From assembly GCA_018970085.1 (NCBI GenBank), contig JAGWXD010000003.1, forward strand, positions 62,001 to 126,000: a DNA stretch of 64,000 bases. Reading direction: 5' to 3'. The translations under genes were made by a program, and so were the position numbers. The stretch comes from Cyanobacteria bacterium REEB459 (GTDB lineage: Bacteria; Cyanobacteriota; Cyanobacteriia; Phormidesmidales; Phormidesmidaceae). The stretch's first letter is position 1, and the number at the start of each line of letters is the position of its first letter. Positions 37,465-47,613 of this stretch are shown one piece after another. The notes beneath the pieces are model-generated. The model had not been told where the DNA came from and ran no database searches. It saw only the letters and a program-made list of their open reading frames with translations.

Positions 37465-40400
37465 ATGGCGGAACACGGGTCGACTGAATCTTCAATGGTT
37501 TTTCGCAATCGTATTATCGATAAAAAACAGCTGAAGAAGCTGATTTCCTGGTCCTTTACCCACTATGGCACTGCCCGTACGGCCCAGATGGCTAACCGTA
37601 TTAAGGACCTGGGCTTCAAGTACGCCACCCGGGCCGGCGTGTCCATCAGCGTAGAAGATCTACAGGTGCCTCAGGAGAAGCGCCAACTTCTAGCGGCGGC
37701 GGAGGAAGATATCCGGGCCACTGAGGAGCGCTACACCCGGGGAGAAATTACAGAAGTCGAGCGCCTCACTAAGGTAATCGACACCTGGAATGACACCAGC
37801 GAAGAACTCAAGGACCAGGTGGTTCGCAACTTCAAGGAAAATAATCCCCTCAACTCCGTCTATATGATGGCCTTCTCCGGGGCCCGGGGTAATATTTCCC
37901 AGGTGCGGCAATTGGTAGGCATGCGGGGATTGATGGCCAATCCCCAAGGGGAAATTATTGACCTGCCGATTAAAACTAACTTCCGGGAAGGTCTAACCGT
38001 TACCGAGTACGTGATTTCCTCCTACGGGGCCCGTAAGGGTCTGGTGGATACGGCCCTTCGCACCGCTGACTCGGGGTACTTAACCCGTCGTTTGGTGGAT
38101 GTATCCCAAGATGTAATTATTCGGGAACAGGATTGCGGCACCACTCGGGGGATTCCCCTACGCAGTATGACCGATGGAGAACGGGTGTTGATCCCCCTGG
38201 AAAGTCGACTGCTGGGTCGGGTAGCCGGTTGCGATGTGATCCATCCTGAAACCGGTGAAGTCCTGCTGGAGAAGAATCAACCCATTTCTCCAGAAATGGC
38301 TGAGACCTTGGTTAAGGCTGGGGTAGAAGAGGTGCTGGTGCGATCGCCCCTGACCTGCGAAGCCACCCGATCCGTTTGTCGACTCTGCTACGGCTGGAGC
38401 CTGGCCCACTCAGAACTGGTTGATTTAGGAGAAGCGGTGGGCATTATCGCCGCCCAATCCATCGGCGAACCCGGGACCCAGATGACCATGCGGACCTTCC
38501 ACACCGGCGGTACCTTTACCGGCGAAATAGCCCCCCGCATCAAGGCTGGTAAAAGCGGCGTCATCCGCATGTCTAAACGCTTTAAGACCCGCTCCTTTAG
38601 AACCCGCTACGGCGAAGACGCCCTGATGCTAGAGTCCAACGCCGACCTGGTGATTGAGGGTAGTGGCAAAAACCAAACAGAAAGCCTGCCCCAGGGCACC
38701 ATCCTATTTGTTAACGACGGAGACACCGTCGCCAAGGAACAACTGCTAGCGGAGCTCCCTTCTGCAGGTCGTACCCGCAAAGTGACAGAAAAAGCCACCA
38801 AGGACGTCACCTCTGATCTGGCCGGGGAGGTCAAATTTGACGGCCTAGTGCAGGAAGAACGCACCGATCGCCAGGGTAACACTACCCGTCTGGCCCAGCG
38901 GGGCGGTCTGCTGTGGGTGCTATCGGGAGATGTCTACAACCTGCTGCCCGGTGCCGAACCCGTTGTCGGCAATGGAGATTACGTCAACGCCGGGGATACT
39001 CTGGCCGCCACTAAATTAACCACAGAACGGGGTGGGTTAGTCCGCTTACCAGGGTCTGAGGATGACAAGGGTAGTCGGGAGGTAGAAATTATTACCGCTT
39101 CCGTTATCCTGGACCAAGCCCATGTCCGTAAGGAACAGGGCCAAGGTCGGGAGCACTATTTTATTGAGACCACCTACGGCCAACGCTTTTCCCTGATTGC
39201 CACCCCCGGCGCCAAGGTCACCAGCGGCCAGGTAATTGCTGAACTCGAGGATGACCACTATCAAACCCAAACCGGGGGAATTGTCAAATTCTCTGGTATA
39301 GAGGTAGCTAAAAAAGGTAAGGGTAAGCAGGGCTACGAAGTGGTCCAGGGGGGTACCCTGCTATGGATTCCAGAGGAAGCCCATGAAATCAACAAAGATA
39401 TTTCTTTGCTGATTGTAGAGGATGGTCAGTACGTCGAAGCTGGCACAGAAATTGTCAAAGATATTTTCTGTCAAAATAGGGGCGTCGTTGAGGTTACCCA
39501 GAAAAACGATATCTTGCGGGAGATTTTAATCAAACCCGGAGACATCCACATGGTGGACGGACCAGAAGAGGTGATGGAGCGCGACGGCACCATCGTCCCC
39601 CCTGGCGAAGAGGTGATGCCTGGGTTGACAGCCACCACCCTGAGCTACATCGAGTATGTTGAAACCCCGGAAGGACCAGCGATTCTGCTGCGTCCTGTAG
39701 AAGAATATGCCGTGCCTGACGAACCAGCCGTGCCCAGTCAGGGATCATCGGCTGATGCGGTTAGTTCCATTAAGCTGCGGGCAGTGCAGCGAGTTTCCTT
39801 CAAAGATGGAGAACGGGTCAAGTCGGTAGACGGAGTAGAGTTGCTGCGCACCCAGTTGGTCCTCGATATCGAAGACGAAGCCCCCCACGTGGTGGCGGAC
39901 ATTGAACTGGTGCCCGACGAAACCGATGCAGACCTGATGCGTTTGCAAATGGTTGTTCTAGAAACCCAGGTGATTCGCCGTGACGTGGCCGCCGATCAAA
40001 CCCAGGGTAGTACGGTAACCACCTTGTTGGTGACAGATGGCCAGCAAATTGCCCCCGGAGCCATTCTGGCCCGCACCGAAATTAAATGTAAGGAGTCAGG
40101 GGAGGTGCGAGGTATCCGATCCGGCCAGGAAGCAGCCCGGCGCTTACTGGTGGTGCGGCAGTCCGATCGTATTCAGGTGGCTTTAAATGGACAATCCCCT
40201 ACCCTCCAGGTAGGAGATCTGGTGGTAGCCGAAAGTCAGATAGCTCCCGGCGTGATCAGCGAAGAGTCCGGTGAGGTGACGGCGATCGACGCCACCAGTG
40301 TGACCCTCCGTTTAGCCCGTCCCTATCGGGTCTCTACCGGTGCAGTTCTCCATATTGAGGATGGCGACCTGGTGCAACGGGGGGATAACCTGGTATTGCT

Positions 40401-41475
40401 GGTGTTTGAACGAGCTAAAACCGGCGATATCATCCAGGGGTTACCCCGCATTGAAGAACTGCTAGAGGCCCGTAAACCCAAAGAGGCCTGTGTTCTGGCT
40501 CGTCGCCCCGGTACCGCTCAGGTAGTCTATGGAGAGGACGAGACTGTAGAAGTTAAGGTGATTGAAGAAGATGGTGTGGTGGCCGACTACCCCATTAGTC
40601 CTGGTCAGAATGTAATTGTGTCTGATGGCCAGGTGGTTAGCACCGCTGAGCACCTCACCGATGGTCCTGCTAACCCCCACGAAATCTTAGAGGTGTTTTT
40701 TGACTATCACCTCAGTCTGGGGCAAGGCATTCACGATGCCGCCATGGTTAGCCTACAGCAGGTACAGTCTTTTCTGGTAAACGAAGTGCAGTCAGTATAC
40801 CAGTCCCAGGGGATTGATATTTCTGACAAGCACACCGAGGTGATCGTTCGTCAGATGTCCTCCAAATGCCGCATTGATGACGGCGGAGACACCATTATGT
40901 TGCCGGGGGAACTGGTGGAAATTTACCAGGTTGAGCAGGTTAACGAAGCCATGTCTATTACCGGTGGGGCTCCCGCCCAGTACACCCCGGTTCTATTGGG
41001 CATTACCAAGGCATCGTTGAATACCGATAGCTTTATTTCGGCGGCCAGTTTCCAGGAAACCACCAGAGTACTCACAGAAGCCGCCATTGAAGGTAAATCA
41101 GACTGGCTGCGGGGGCTAAAGGAGAACGTGATTATTGGTCGGTTGATTCCTGCCGGTACCGGTTACAATGCTTACGAAGAGTCTCCTGCCCTGGAACTGG
41201 ATCCGGCCTACGATTCAGCTATCCTGGATGACGATATGATACTCCAGGACGTGGTGCTAGACGATCGCACCGCTCGCACCTACGATATGGAGTCAGGCCT
41301 GGGTATGCTGGCCGATGATGAAATGATCGGTGGCCTATCCATTGAGGAACGGCCCGACCATCGTTCTACCTCAGCCCCTGAGGAAGAAGATGACTTCTCT
41401 GCCATGGCAGAGGAACTGGCGATGCTGGATCTAGACGATGACCTGTTAATCGACGACCAGACTGAAGCTCCCTAG
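37465..41475 (+). CDS. rpoC2: RNA polymerase beta' subunit (C-terminal half)
   Basis: C-terminal part of beta'. The bridge-helix/trigger-loop region is [20 protein letters not shown] (326-345), preceded by the second zinc site (DCGTTRG and [13 protein letters not shown]). A long insertion of sandwich-barrel hybrid repeats (about 370-970) typical of cyanobacterial polymerase follows, then the conserved [17 protein letters not shown] and a very acidic C-terminus. 1336 residues. Stop codon overlaps that of convergent rbsK. Confidence 0.98.
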   Translation: MAEHGSTESSMVFRNRIIDKKQLKKLISWSFTHYGTARTAQMANRIKDLGFKYATRAGVSISVEDLQVPQEKRQLLAAAEEDIRATEERYTRGEITEVERLTKVIDTWNDTSEELKDQVVRNFKENNPLNSVYMMAFSGARGNISQVRQLVGMRGLMANPQGEIIDLPIKTNFREGLTVTEYVISSYGARKGLVDTALRTADSGYLTRRLVDVSQDVIIREQDCGTTRGIPLRSMTDGERVLIPLESRLLGRVAGCDVIHPETGEVLLEKNQPISPEMAETLVKAGVEEVLVRSPLTCEATRSVCRLCYGWSLAHSELVDLGEAVGIIAAQSIGEPGTQMTMRTFHTGGTFTGEIAPRIKAGKSGVIRMSKRFKTRSFRTRYGEDALMLESNADLVIEGSGKNQTESLPQGTILFVNDGDTVAKEQLLAELPSAGRTRKVTEKATKDVTSDLAGEVKFDGLVQEERTDRQGNTTRLAQRGGLLWVLSGDVYNLLPGAEPVVGNGDYVNAGDTLAATKLTTERGGLVRLPGSEDDKGSREVEIITASVILDQAHVRKEQGQGREHYFIETTYGQRFSLIATPGAKVTSGQVIAELEDDHYQTQTGGIVKFSGIEVAKKGKGKQGYEVVQGGTLLWIPEEAHEINKDISLLIVEDGQYVEAGTEIVKDIFCQNRGVVEVTQKNDILREILIKPGDIHMVDGPEEVMERDGTIVPPGEEVMPGLTATTLSYIEYVETPEGPAILLRPVEEYAVPDEPAVPSQGSSADAVSSIKLRAVQRVSFKDGERVKSVDGVELLRTQLVLDIEDEAPHVVADIELVPDETDADLMRLQMVVLETQVIRRDVAADQTQGSTVTTLLVTDGQQIAPGAILARTEIKCKESGEVRGIRSGQEAARRLLVVRQSDRIQVALNGQSPTLQVGDLVVAESQIAPGVISEESGEVTAIDATSVTLRLARPYRVSTGAVLHIEDGDLVQRGDNLVLLVFERAKTGDIIQGLPRIEELLEARKPKEACVLARRPGTAQVVYGEDETVEVKVIEEDGVVADYPISPGQNVIVSDGQVVSTAEHLTDGPANPHEILEVFFDYHLSLGQGIHDAAMVSLQQVQSFLVNEVQSVYQSQGIDISDKHTEVIVRQMSSKCRIDDGGDTIMLPGELVEIYQVEQVNEAMSITGGAPAQYTPVLLGITKASLNTDSFISAASFQETTRVLTEAAIEGKSDWLRGLKENVIIGRLIPAGTGYNAYEESPALELDPAYDSAILDDDMILQDVVLDDRTARTYDMESGLGMLADDEMIGGLSIEERPDHRSTSAPEEEDDFSAMAEELAMLDLDDDLLIDDQTEAP

Positions 41476-42425
41476 GCCGGAGCAAGGTTCTGGCTGGCCG
41501 GTAACCGCTGGCCAGCCAGCCAGCCCTCTAACTGCGATCGCTCGGGCATAGCCGCTTGGGCCCCTGGTTGGGTAACCGTGTAGGCCGCCACTGCAGTGGC
41601 AAAGCCAACCGCTTCGCCTAGGGGCCTGCCCTCGGCTAAGGCTACCGCTAGCCCTCCATTGAACGCATCTCCCGCCGCTACCGTATCTACTGCTGCCACC
41701 GTCAGGGCCGGCTGATGAAAGCAACCCTCCTGGCTGGCCACCACCACCCCAGCCGCCCCTAGCGTCACTAGGGCGATGTCAACCCCTTGCTGCCGCAAGG
41801 TCTGGGCTGCCCGCAGGGCGGTTGTTTGATCCTGTACTGGCCATCCCACTAACTGGCTGGCTTCAATCTGATTTGGGGTAATCAGGTACACATGGCAATA
41901 GAGGCCATCGGTGAGAGGGGCCTGAACTGGGGCGGGATCTAAAATCACCCGTACTCCCCGCTGCTGGGCCAGGGCGGCTGCGGCCATCACTACTGGCTGG
42001 GGAATCTCTAACTGCAATAGCAGGAAATCTCCAGGGTGCAGGTGCTGGTCAAGGACCTGTAATTCTGATTCTCCTACCTGGCCATTGGCACCAGGAACCA
42101 CCACAATCTGGTTCTGTCCTTGCCGGTCTACCACGATCGCGGCTACTCCGGTGGGGCTACGGTGATCCTGACTTATCCCCGCACAGTTGACCCTGGCAGC
42201 CCTGGCAGAGGCGATCAGGCGATCGCCAAAGCTATCTTGACCGACCCGACCCACCAGGTGACTGGCTCCAGCCAGGCGAGCAACAGCCACCGCCTGGTTG
42301 GCCCCCTTGCCCCCTGGTTGGATTTCAAACTGGCTACCTAGAACCGTTTCCCCCGACTGGGGCAGGTGCGAGCTATGGCAGACCAGGTCCATATTCAAGC
42401 TACCCAGCACGTAGATAAGGGCCAT
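41472..42425 (-). CDS. rbsK: Ribokinase (PfkB family)
   Basis: Sugar kinase phosphorylating ribose at O5. PfkB signature 1 is the [16 protein letters not shown] block after [14 protein letters not shown]; signature 2 is [20 protein letters not shown] with the catalytic Asp in GDAF. 317 residues. No ribose transporter or regulator adjoins it; the neighbours downstream on the strand of transcription are the polymerase genes, convergent with a 4-bp overlap. Confidence 0.9.
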   Translation of the reverse strand: MALIYVLGSLNMDLVCHSSHLPQSGETVLGSQFEIQPGGKGANQAVAVARLAGASHLVGRVGQDSFGDRLIASARAARVNCAGISQDHRSPTGVAAIVVDRQGQNQIVVVPGANGQVGESELQVLDQHLHPGDFLLLQLEIPQPVVMAAAALAQQRGVRVILDPAPVQAPLTDGLYCHVYLITPNQIEASQLVGWPVQDQTTALRAAQTLRQQGVDIALVTLGAAGVVVASQEGCFHQPALTVAAVDTVAAGDAFNGGLAVALAEGRPLGEAVGFATAVAAYTVTQPGAQAAMPERSQLEGWLAGQRLPASQNLAPA

Positions 42426-42427
42426 CC

Positions 42428-42688
42428 CTAGGGGTCCTGGTATTCTGGTTTAGTAAAGCAACTGGGGGGGCGATCGCTACTCCAAGCCCACCAAGCGGTT
42501 TGACATTGGCCACAAAGGTAAAATTCCTGCCACTGGCGCCGCTGCCCGTCACGGTAGACTGGGGCGCTACGGTTGATCCACACCGCCTCTGCCTGTCGAC
42601 TGGCAGCACCGCAGCCCGAACAACAAAAGCCTAGGGCATGGCTGGCCCGAACAACCCACTGGGGAGGAACCGGAGAAAAAGCGTCCAT
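42428..42688 (-). CDS. Small conserved cysteine-rich (zinc-ribbon-like) protein
   Basis: 86-residue protein with two cysteine pairs, FCCSGCGAA and YLCGQCQTAWWAW, spaced as in a zinc ribbon, and a tryptophan-rich segment. No export signal. I do not know a function. Its stop is 2 bp from the rbsK start and it follows ndhO, so it probably shares a transcript with them. Confidence 0.65.
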   Translation of the reverse strand: MDAFSPVPPQWVVRASHALGFCCSGCGAASRQAEAVWINRSAPVYRDGQRRQWQEFYLCGQCQTAWWAWSSDRPPSCFTKPEYQDP

Positions 42689-42695
42689 CCCTGCC

Positions 42696-42914
42696 CTAAA
42701 ACTTTTCCAACTGATCTAAACGTAACCAAATATTAGGGGTAGGCACGTAGCCAAACTTAACCAGGGCGTAGTCTTGGCGAATCTCCACAATTTCCCCTCG
42801 AGTTTCAAACAAATAGGGCGGTAACCGGGTATCGCTAGCCTTGATTTCGAGGCTATCTTCTAACCTGTCCCGTAGGGCCCGCACCAGATCACCCCGTTTT
42901 AGCGCTACCGCCAT
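42696..42914 (-). CDS. ndhO: NAD(P)H-quinone oxidoreductase subunit O
   Basis: Small peripheral subunit of the photosynthetic NDH-1 complex, which carries electrons from ferredoxin to plastoquinone. Diagnostic blocks are KRGDLVRALRDRLE, KASDTRLPPYLFETRGE and YALVKFGYVPTPNIWLRLDQ. ATG 42914 gives 72 residues, the family's usual length; an upstream start (42974) adds 20 unrelated residues. Placed between mutM and a zinc-ribbon-like gene. Confidence 0.93.
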   Translation of the reverse strand: MAVALKRGDLVRALRDRLEDSLEIKASDTRLPPYLFETRGEIVEIRQDYALVKFGYVPTPNIWLRLDQLEKF

Positions 42915-42977
42915 AGTTTTTCTCCAGTTAAGTGCAAATGCTATTATCCTAGCGGTCTTGAGTGTTGGGCTCAACCC

Positions 42978-43826
42978 TTAGCGTTGGCAGCAGGGGCAAT
43001 AGTGGGCCGATCTCCCGGCTAGTTTCAACCGTCGAATCGGAGTCTGACACACCCGACAGGGCAATCCTTCGCGGTCGTAGACCCAGGCCACACCCCCATA
43101 GTTACCATTGATGCCGTAAATATCACGGTAGTCACTAAAGCTCGTGCCGCCTGACTCAATACTGGTTGTTAGTACAGACTGAATCGACCGATGGAGACGG
43201 GTTAGCCGCCTGAGCCCCAACCGTTGAGCCGGGGTAGGGGGGCGAATACCACTTAAAAACAGAGCTTCATCAGCATAAATATTACCAATTCCCGCCACCA
43301 GATGCTGATCAAGCAAGGCGTTTTTGATCGGTCGCTGGCTAGTTTGCAGGCGCTGCCGCAAGTAGGTAGGGCTAAACTGAGAGTCAAAGGGCTCTGGCCC
43401 CAGGGTCTGGAGTCCGGTCATCACCGCTAGGGGGGTTTGATGGGGAGGAACCCACCAGATGCGGCCAAAGGTGCGTTGGTCTACAAACCGCAACTCCCGG
43501 TCAGCCCCCAAAAACAGTCGCACTCGGCAATGAGAAGGCAGAGGGGTAGTCGGGTCGAGCCAGAGCAACTGCCCCGTCATTCGCAGGTGAACCCCCAGAT
43601 AGCCACCAGCAGAACCATTAGGGTACATCAGTTCAGCCAACAGGTACTTGCCCCGGCGTCGCCAGACCTTAAAGGTTTTGCCCACCAACCCAGAACCAAA
43701 TAGCTGGCCGTTGGCAGGATAGGCCACACTGCGGTTCAGCAGAATGTCAGTACCCTGAATGGGCAGGTGCAAGGTAACCCGGTTCAGACCCCGACATACA
43801 GTTTCAACTTCAGGTAACTCGGGCAC
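42978..43826 (-). CDS. mutM: Formamidopyrimidine-DNA glycosylase
   Basis: Bifunctional base-excision repair enzyme removing 8-oxoguanine. It starts PELPEVETVCRGL after the initiator, so Pro1 is the nucleophile and Glu2 is present. Lys in the GKTFKVWRRRGKYL block, the H2TH region (LLDQHLVAGIGNIYADEALF) and a C-terminal zinc finger (CRVCQTPIRRLKLAGRSAHY then CPCC) complete it. 282 residues, GTG start at 43826. Lies next to psaE and ndhO; repair of light-induced oxidative damage would fit. Confidence 0.95.
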   Translation of the reverse strand: MPELPEVETVCRGLNRVTLHLPIQGTDILLNRSVAYPANGQLFGSGLVGKTFKVWRRRGKYLLAELMYPNGSAGGYLGVHLRMTGQLLWLDPTTPLPSHCRVRLFLGADRELRFVDQRTFGRIWWVPPHQTPLAVMTGLQTLGPEPFDSQFSPTYLRQRLQTSQRPIKNALLDQHLVAGIGNIYADEALFLSGIRPPTPAQRLGLRRLTRLHRSIQSVLTTSIESGGTSFSDYRDIYGINGNYGGVAWVYDREGLPCRVCQTPIRRLKLAGRSAHYCPCCQR

Positions 43827-43854
43827 GGTGACGGAGAAAATAAACTGAGAAATC

Positions 43855-43896
43855 TAAACCCATCGACACCCCTACCAGGCATCAGGTACCGATGGG
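43855..43896 (-). terminator. Probable terminator of psaE
   Basis: On the minus strand CGATGGG and CCCATCG (43890-43896 and 43859-43865) form a stem followed by TTTAGATTT. It starts about 25 bp after the psaE stop. The loop is long, so confidence is moderate. Confidence 0.45.
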
Positions 43897-43920
43897 AGTG
43901 ACGCCTCGACCAGAACTGGG

Positions 43921-44109
43921 TTATTTGACTTCTTCTAACTCAGAGAGGGCAAAGTTGTTGGTGTTGATCCCTGAGTAGTTGACCGTATCAAAGCGCACCA
44001 CTGCCGCATACTTAATTCCACTTTGATCGATGGTGGCAACCGTACCCACCTGCCGGTACCAGTAAGATTCTTTGCGGAGGATGCGAACCTTAGAATTACG
44101 TTGAACCAT
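43921..44109 (-). CDS. psaE: Photosystem I subunit IV (PsaE)
   Basis: Stromal-side SH3-like subunit of photosystem I that helps dock ferredoxin and supports cyclic electron flow. Clear family sequence: [38 protein letters not shown]. 62 residues, ATG start. It is followed by a likely terminator, suggesting a monocistronic, highly expressed gene. Confidence 0.97.
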   Translation of the reverse strand: MVQRNSKVRILRKESYWYRQVGTVATIDQSGIKYAAVVRFDTVNYSGINTNNFALSELEEVK

Positions 44110-44224
44110 GGCTAATGTCCTCTTTAAATAGATTATTTAAGGCCTGTTGCTGATCAGATTACTACGACTGTAGCCACCCCATGGCGGCAGGGAATTTAAG
44201 TTTTGTTGCAATCTGGGCCAAGGC

Positions 44225-44259
44225 AACAAAATAAAAGAGCCGGCTTGGAAACCAGCTCT
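44225..44259 (-). terminator. Rho-independent terminator for the DUF3155-type gene
   Basis: Read on the minus strand, AGAGCTGG and CCGGCTCT (with one G-U pair) form an 8-bp stem followed by TTTATTTTGTT. It lies about 57 bp after the gene's stop codon. Confidence 0.7.
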
Positions 44260-44315
44260 AATAACTCAAGGATAAACGGTTACCTAACAGACTACCCCTG
44301 AAAATAAAAATAACC

Positions 44316-44627
44316 CTAGGAAACTACTGCAGACACATCCTGCTCTTCTCCCAATAACACCCGTAGGCTGGGAAAGAGGAAATGGTTTTCTTCAACGTAT
44401 TGAGCACCGAATAATCCCTTTTCCGCCCAAAAGTATCGATCAGTGGTATGCTCATTGCGCTTCACCAGCAACAGAGCTGGCGGAGCAATACCTTCGGAAT
44501 GGATAAAGTTTCTAGCTGCAGTTACAGGTTTTTCATCGCCGCTCTCAATACTATACTGAGGAACAGCTTCTAATATACGGCGACCTTCCAGTCGACGACG
44601 GCTCTTGCGCTTGCGTCTCCTTGCCAA
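44316..44627 (-). CDS. Conserved cyanobacterial protein, DUF3155-like
   Basis: 103-residue soluble protein with a strongly basic start (RRRKRKSRRRLEGRR) and a conserved body (ARNFIHSEGIAPPALLLVKR, TTDRYFWAEKGLFGAQYVEE). I recognise it as resembling the DUF3155 family of cyanobacteria, function unknown; nucleic-acid binding is suggested only by the basic N-terminus. The start is a TTG at 44627, supported by a strong GGGAGG Shine-Dalgarno a few bases before. It has its own terminator. Confidence 0.72.
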   Translation of the reverse strand: MARRRKRKSRRRLEGRRILEAVPQYSIESGDEKPVTAARNFIHSEGIAPPALLLVKRNEHTTDRYFWAEKGLFGAQYVEENHFLFPSLRVLLGEEQDVSAVVS

Positions 44628-44870
44628 GTGGCCTCCCTCCCTCTCTCTGGATATTTCAATGTAGTTTTAGTTACAAATTCTTGCAACAGGCCCAGTATAT
44701 CGGCTTAAAATGAGAATTTCAACTTCTCTTAAAAATCTATCTTAGCTCCCCCAAACCTCTACCATAAAAGCAATTCGGCCTTTTGCACCAAGTCCCCATG
44801 CACAGAACTGTTAAAAAGTTGACAAAACTTTAAATTACCTGTCGAGATAATTACCAATTGGGCTTCTTCC

Positions 44871-46328
44871 ATGACTGTTGCCAGCGCAGAATTCATTGCC
44901 CTTTGTCGATCTCAGGTTATGTTGCTGGGGCAAGCTCTGGGGGCAATTTCGACGGTGGTGTATCTAGCGGACCATGGCGCTAGCCCCGCTCAGATTTCTC
45001 TGGTGCCCCTGGTAGCCTACCCGGAAACCACCGATCCCTGGTTAGGCTTTAATCCGGCAGAGACCTCTGGCAGCGTAGTTGGGGTGGGGCTGGGAGCTGA
45101 GGTTTGGGACCTAGAGCACTTAGACTATTTACAAACAGAGCCGCTGGCTGAGAACTCTGCCAGCGCCGATTCCCCGACCGGTGAGGGCCTGCAGGAGCCG
45201 GCTTTGGCAGCTAAAACCGAGCCTCCATCGGGCTCTCCCGGGGCACCCTCACCTCCTCTGATTTTACCCTTGGTTCATGAAGGGGTGGCCCTGGGGGTAA
45301 TTGTTAGCACCCGGGACAGTCCCCTGTGGAGCCGGGAAGACTGGCAACAAGGCAAAGCCGTGGCTAATACCCTGATCCTCGGATGGGTGCTAGATCAACG
45401 AGGTCAATGGTTGCAGCAGCAGTTACAACGACAGCACCATGGCCAGTTGCGCCAGTCGGAAACCTTTCACGACCTGCTTCACCAATTTCGCAACCCAATC
45501 ACGGCCTTGCGAACCTTTGGCAAATTACTAGTCAAGCGCTTGCCGACGGAAGACCCGAATCAGTCTATAGCTGAGGGTATTGTGCGGGAAAGTGGACGAC
45601 TAGCGGATCTAGCAGAAGATTTTGATCAAACCCTGGAACACCTGGATGCCAATTTTTACCCGGCGTCTGGCTCGGCAGCGGCAGCTTGGCTACTACCACC
45701 AGCCGACCCAGTCGGGGCAGAACTGGCAAGGCCGGAACAGTCTGTCATCGATCTGGCCAGCTCCCCCCACCAGAGCTGGAGGCGATCGCTCAAGGGTGAA
45801 TCCACAGCCCTGGCGGCGGTCGTTGTGCCCCTACTAGAGTCGGCTCAGGCGATCGCCCAGGACCGGGGATTACAGCTATGGGCAGAGTTACCTGAGGGTT
45901 TGCCGGCTGTATGGACAGATCGATCAGCGTTGGGAGAAGTGCTGAATAATTTGCTGGATAATGCCCTTAAGTATGCCCCGACTGGAGCCCTGGTCTGGTT
46001 ACGCAGCGGCTTGGAACAGCGGCTTGACGGTCGATTATTGGAGGGGATCGCCGTAGGAGACACAGGACCCGGTATCCCTCCCCAGGATCAAGCGCAGGTG
46101 TTCGATCGCCACTACCGGGGGGTCCAAGCCCAGGGGACGATCCCTGGCACGGGCTTAGGTTTGGCCATTGTGCAGGATCTGGTGACTGCTATGGGAGGGC
46201 AGTTGACCCTGATCAGTCCGGCTCCGGTGGAGCAGTGGTTGCCGCAACCACCCCAGGGATTTATCCGGGGGCCGGGGACGGTGTTTGTGGTTTGGCTGCC
46301 GGTGGCGACCGACGCCAGGCCAGGGTGA
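44871..46328 (+). CDS. Soluble sensor histidine kinase with GAF-like N-terminus
   Basis: Two-component kinase without membrane segments. About 200 N-terminal residues look like a GAF-type sensor interrupted by an Ala/Pro/Ser-rich insert. The dimerisation/phosphoacceptor helix is LLHQFRNPITALRTFGKLL with the phosphorylated His. N box (NNLLDNALKYAPTG), G1 (DTGPGIPP) and G2 (GTGLGLAIV) of the ATPase domain are intact. The H-box wording recalls the cyanobacterial Hik2/chloroplast CSK group, a tentative link. No response regulator adjoins it. Its last 68 bp overlap the convergent prmC. Confidence 0.85.
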   Translation: MTVASAEFIALCRSQVMLLGQALGAISTVVYLADHGASPAQISLVPLVAYPETTDPWLGFNPAETSGSVVGVGLGAEVWDLEHLDYLQTEPLAENSASADSPTGEGLQEPALAAKTEPPSGSPGAPSPPLILPLVHEGVALGVIVSTRDSPLWSREDWQQGKAVANTLILGWVLDQRGQWLQQQLQRQHHGQLRQSETFHDLLHQFRNPITALRTFGKLLVKRLPTEDPNQSIAEGIVRESGRLADLAEDFDQTLEHLDANFYPASGSAAAAWLLPPADPVGAELARPEQSVIDLASSPHQSWRRSLKGESTALAAVVVPLLESAQAIAQDRGLQLWAELPEGLPAVWTDRSALGEVLNNLLDNALKYAPTGALVWLRSGLEQRLDGRLLEGIAVGDTGPGIPPQDQAQVFDRHYRGVQAQGTIPGTGLGLAIVQDLVTAMGGQLTLISPAPVEQWLPQPPQGFIRGPGTVFVVWLPVATDARPG

Positions 46329-47199
46329 AGCGATCGCGCCCTGCCAGGTCCAACTGTATCTGAATATCGCGGTAGGCACCGCTGGCCTCTAGCAGTGCCC
46401 TTACCGCTGGCCCCTGGCCCTGCATCATTTCTACCAGCCATAGCCCCCCTGGCGCCAGGTAGGTGGGAGCCTCTGTCACCAGGGTAGCTATGGCTTCTAG
46501 CCCATCCATACCTCCATCCAATGCCGATCGGGGTTCGTGGCCAATCACCTCTGGGGGTAGGCTGGGCAACAGGCCGGAGGGAATGTAGGGGGGGTTGGCC
46601 ACCACGGCGCTAAGCAGACCGCGGTAGGCGGCTAGGGGCGTAAACCATGACCCCTGGTAAAAGCGGATGCGATCGCCTAAGCCCAGGGCTTGGGCGTTAG
46701 CTTGAGCCAAGGCCAGGGCCGCCTGACTTTGGTCCACCGCTAAAATCGTCGCTTCTGGCAGGGCCCGGGCTAGGCCCAGGGCAATGGCTCCACTGCCGGT
46801 GCCCAGATCCACCCAAAGGCCCTGGCCCAGGGCTGGGACCTCTTGACTAGCCGCCATCGCCAGGTCGATGATTAATTCCGTTTCGGGACGAGGAATTAAT
46901 ACCGCTGGTGTCACCTGCAGGGTAAAGTCTCGCCAGGGCGTCTGCCCCGCCAGGTACTGCACGGGTACCCGTTGTTGTAGGCGTTGCTGCCAGCGCCGAT
47001 CCAGTTCCGCCAGGGGAAGGGCAAGGGGAATGGGGGGTGCCTCGGCCAAGCGACCGAGTTTTAGAGACAAGGGGTCGAGGGGACTCAGGGCCTGCAGCAA
47101 CCAATCTACCTCCTCGGGGTCAATCCCGACAGACCGGGCCTGGCGCTGGGCCCGGGTCCGCCAGGCCGCCAGATCCGAGCCGGAAACTTGGGTAACCAC
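46261..47199 (-). CDS. prmC: Release factor glutamine methyltransferase PrmC
   Basis: Methylates the Gln of the GGQ motif in peptide-chain release factors, using SAM. The cofactor loop is DLGTGSGAIALGLARALPEA, and the catalytic NPPY is present (VVANPPYIPSG). An N-terminal helical domain (about 1-100, PVQYLAGQTPWRDFTL) binds the release factor. GTG start at 47199. The proline-rich tail (PAAKPQTPSPAPG) lies in the 68-bp overlap with the histidine-kinase gene. Confidence 0.92.
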   Translation of the reverse strand: MVTQVSGSDLAAWRTRAQRQARSVGIDPEEVDWLLQALSPLDPLSLKLGRLAEAPPIPLALPLAELDRRWQQRLQQRVPVQYLAGQTPWRDFTLQVTPAVLIPRPETELIIDLAMAASQEVPALGQGLWVDLGTGSGAIALGLARALPEATILAVDQSQAALALAQANAQALGLGDRIRFYQGSWFTPLAAYRGLLSAVVANPPYIPSGLLPSLPPEVIGHEPRSALDGGMDGLEAIATLVTEAPTYLAPGGLWLVEMMQGQGPAVRALLEASGAYRDIQIQLDLAGRDRFTLAWRRSPPAAKPQTPSPAPG

Positions 47200-47203
47200 T
47201 CCC

Positions 47204-47530
47204 CTAATCTAGGCGCACTGCTGTACCACTGGCGGCCACCATCAGCATGGTGCCACCATTACTAATGGCAATGGATTCGTAATCAATATCTACCCCAATG
47301 ATGGCATCGGCACCCACAGATTGGGCCGCCTGCACCATCTCCTGGATGGCGGTACGGCGAGCTTCCTGCAGGGACTTTTCGTAGGCTCCCGATCGCCCTC
47401 CGACGATATCCCGAATGCCGGCAAAGAAATCCTTGAAAATATTGGCCCCCAAAATCGCTTCGCCATTCACCAGACCGCAGTATTCTCGAATTGGGCGGCC
47501 TTCCACCGTAGGGCTCGTAGTGATAATCAT
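47204..47530 (-). CDS. YbjQ/UPF0145 family protein
   Basis: 108-residue protein of the YbjQ (UPF0145, heavy-metal-binding-like) family, recognisable by [18 protein letters not shown] near the start and [15 protein letters not shown]-like text (here [15 protein letters not shown]). Function is not established. Starts 83 bp after nadC on the same strand and stops 4 bp before the prmC start, so an operon nadC-ybjQ-prmC is plausible. Confidence 0.85.
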   Translation of the reverse strand: MIITTSPTVEGRPIREYCGLVNGEAILGANIFKDFFAGIRDIVGGRSGAYEKSLQEARRTAIQEMVQAAQSVGADAIIGVDIDYESIAISNGGTMLMVAASGTAVRLD

Positions 47531-47613
47531 GGTTTCCAGTTCTCCGGCCCCAGGCCTATCTGTAGTTTAAGACTTTAAGAAAGTCTATGGGGATAATTGA
47601 GCCCCCTAGGGGC

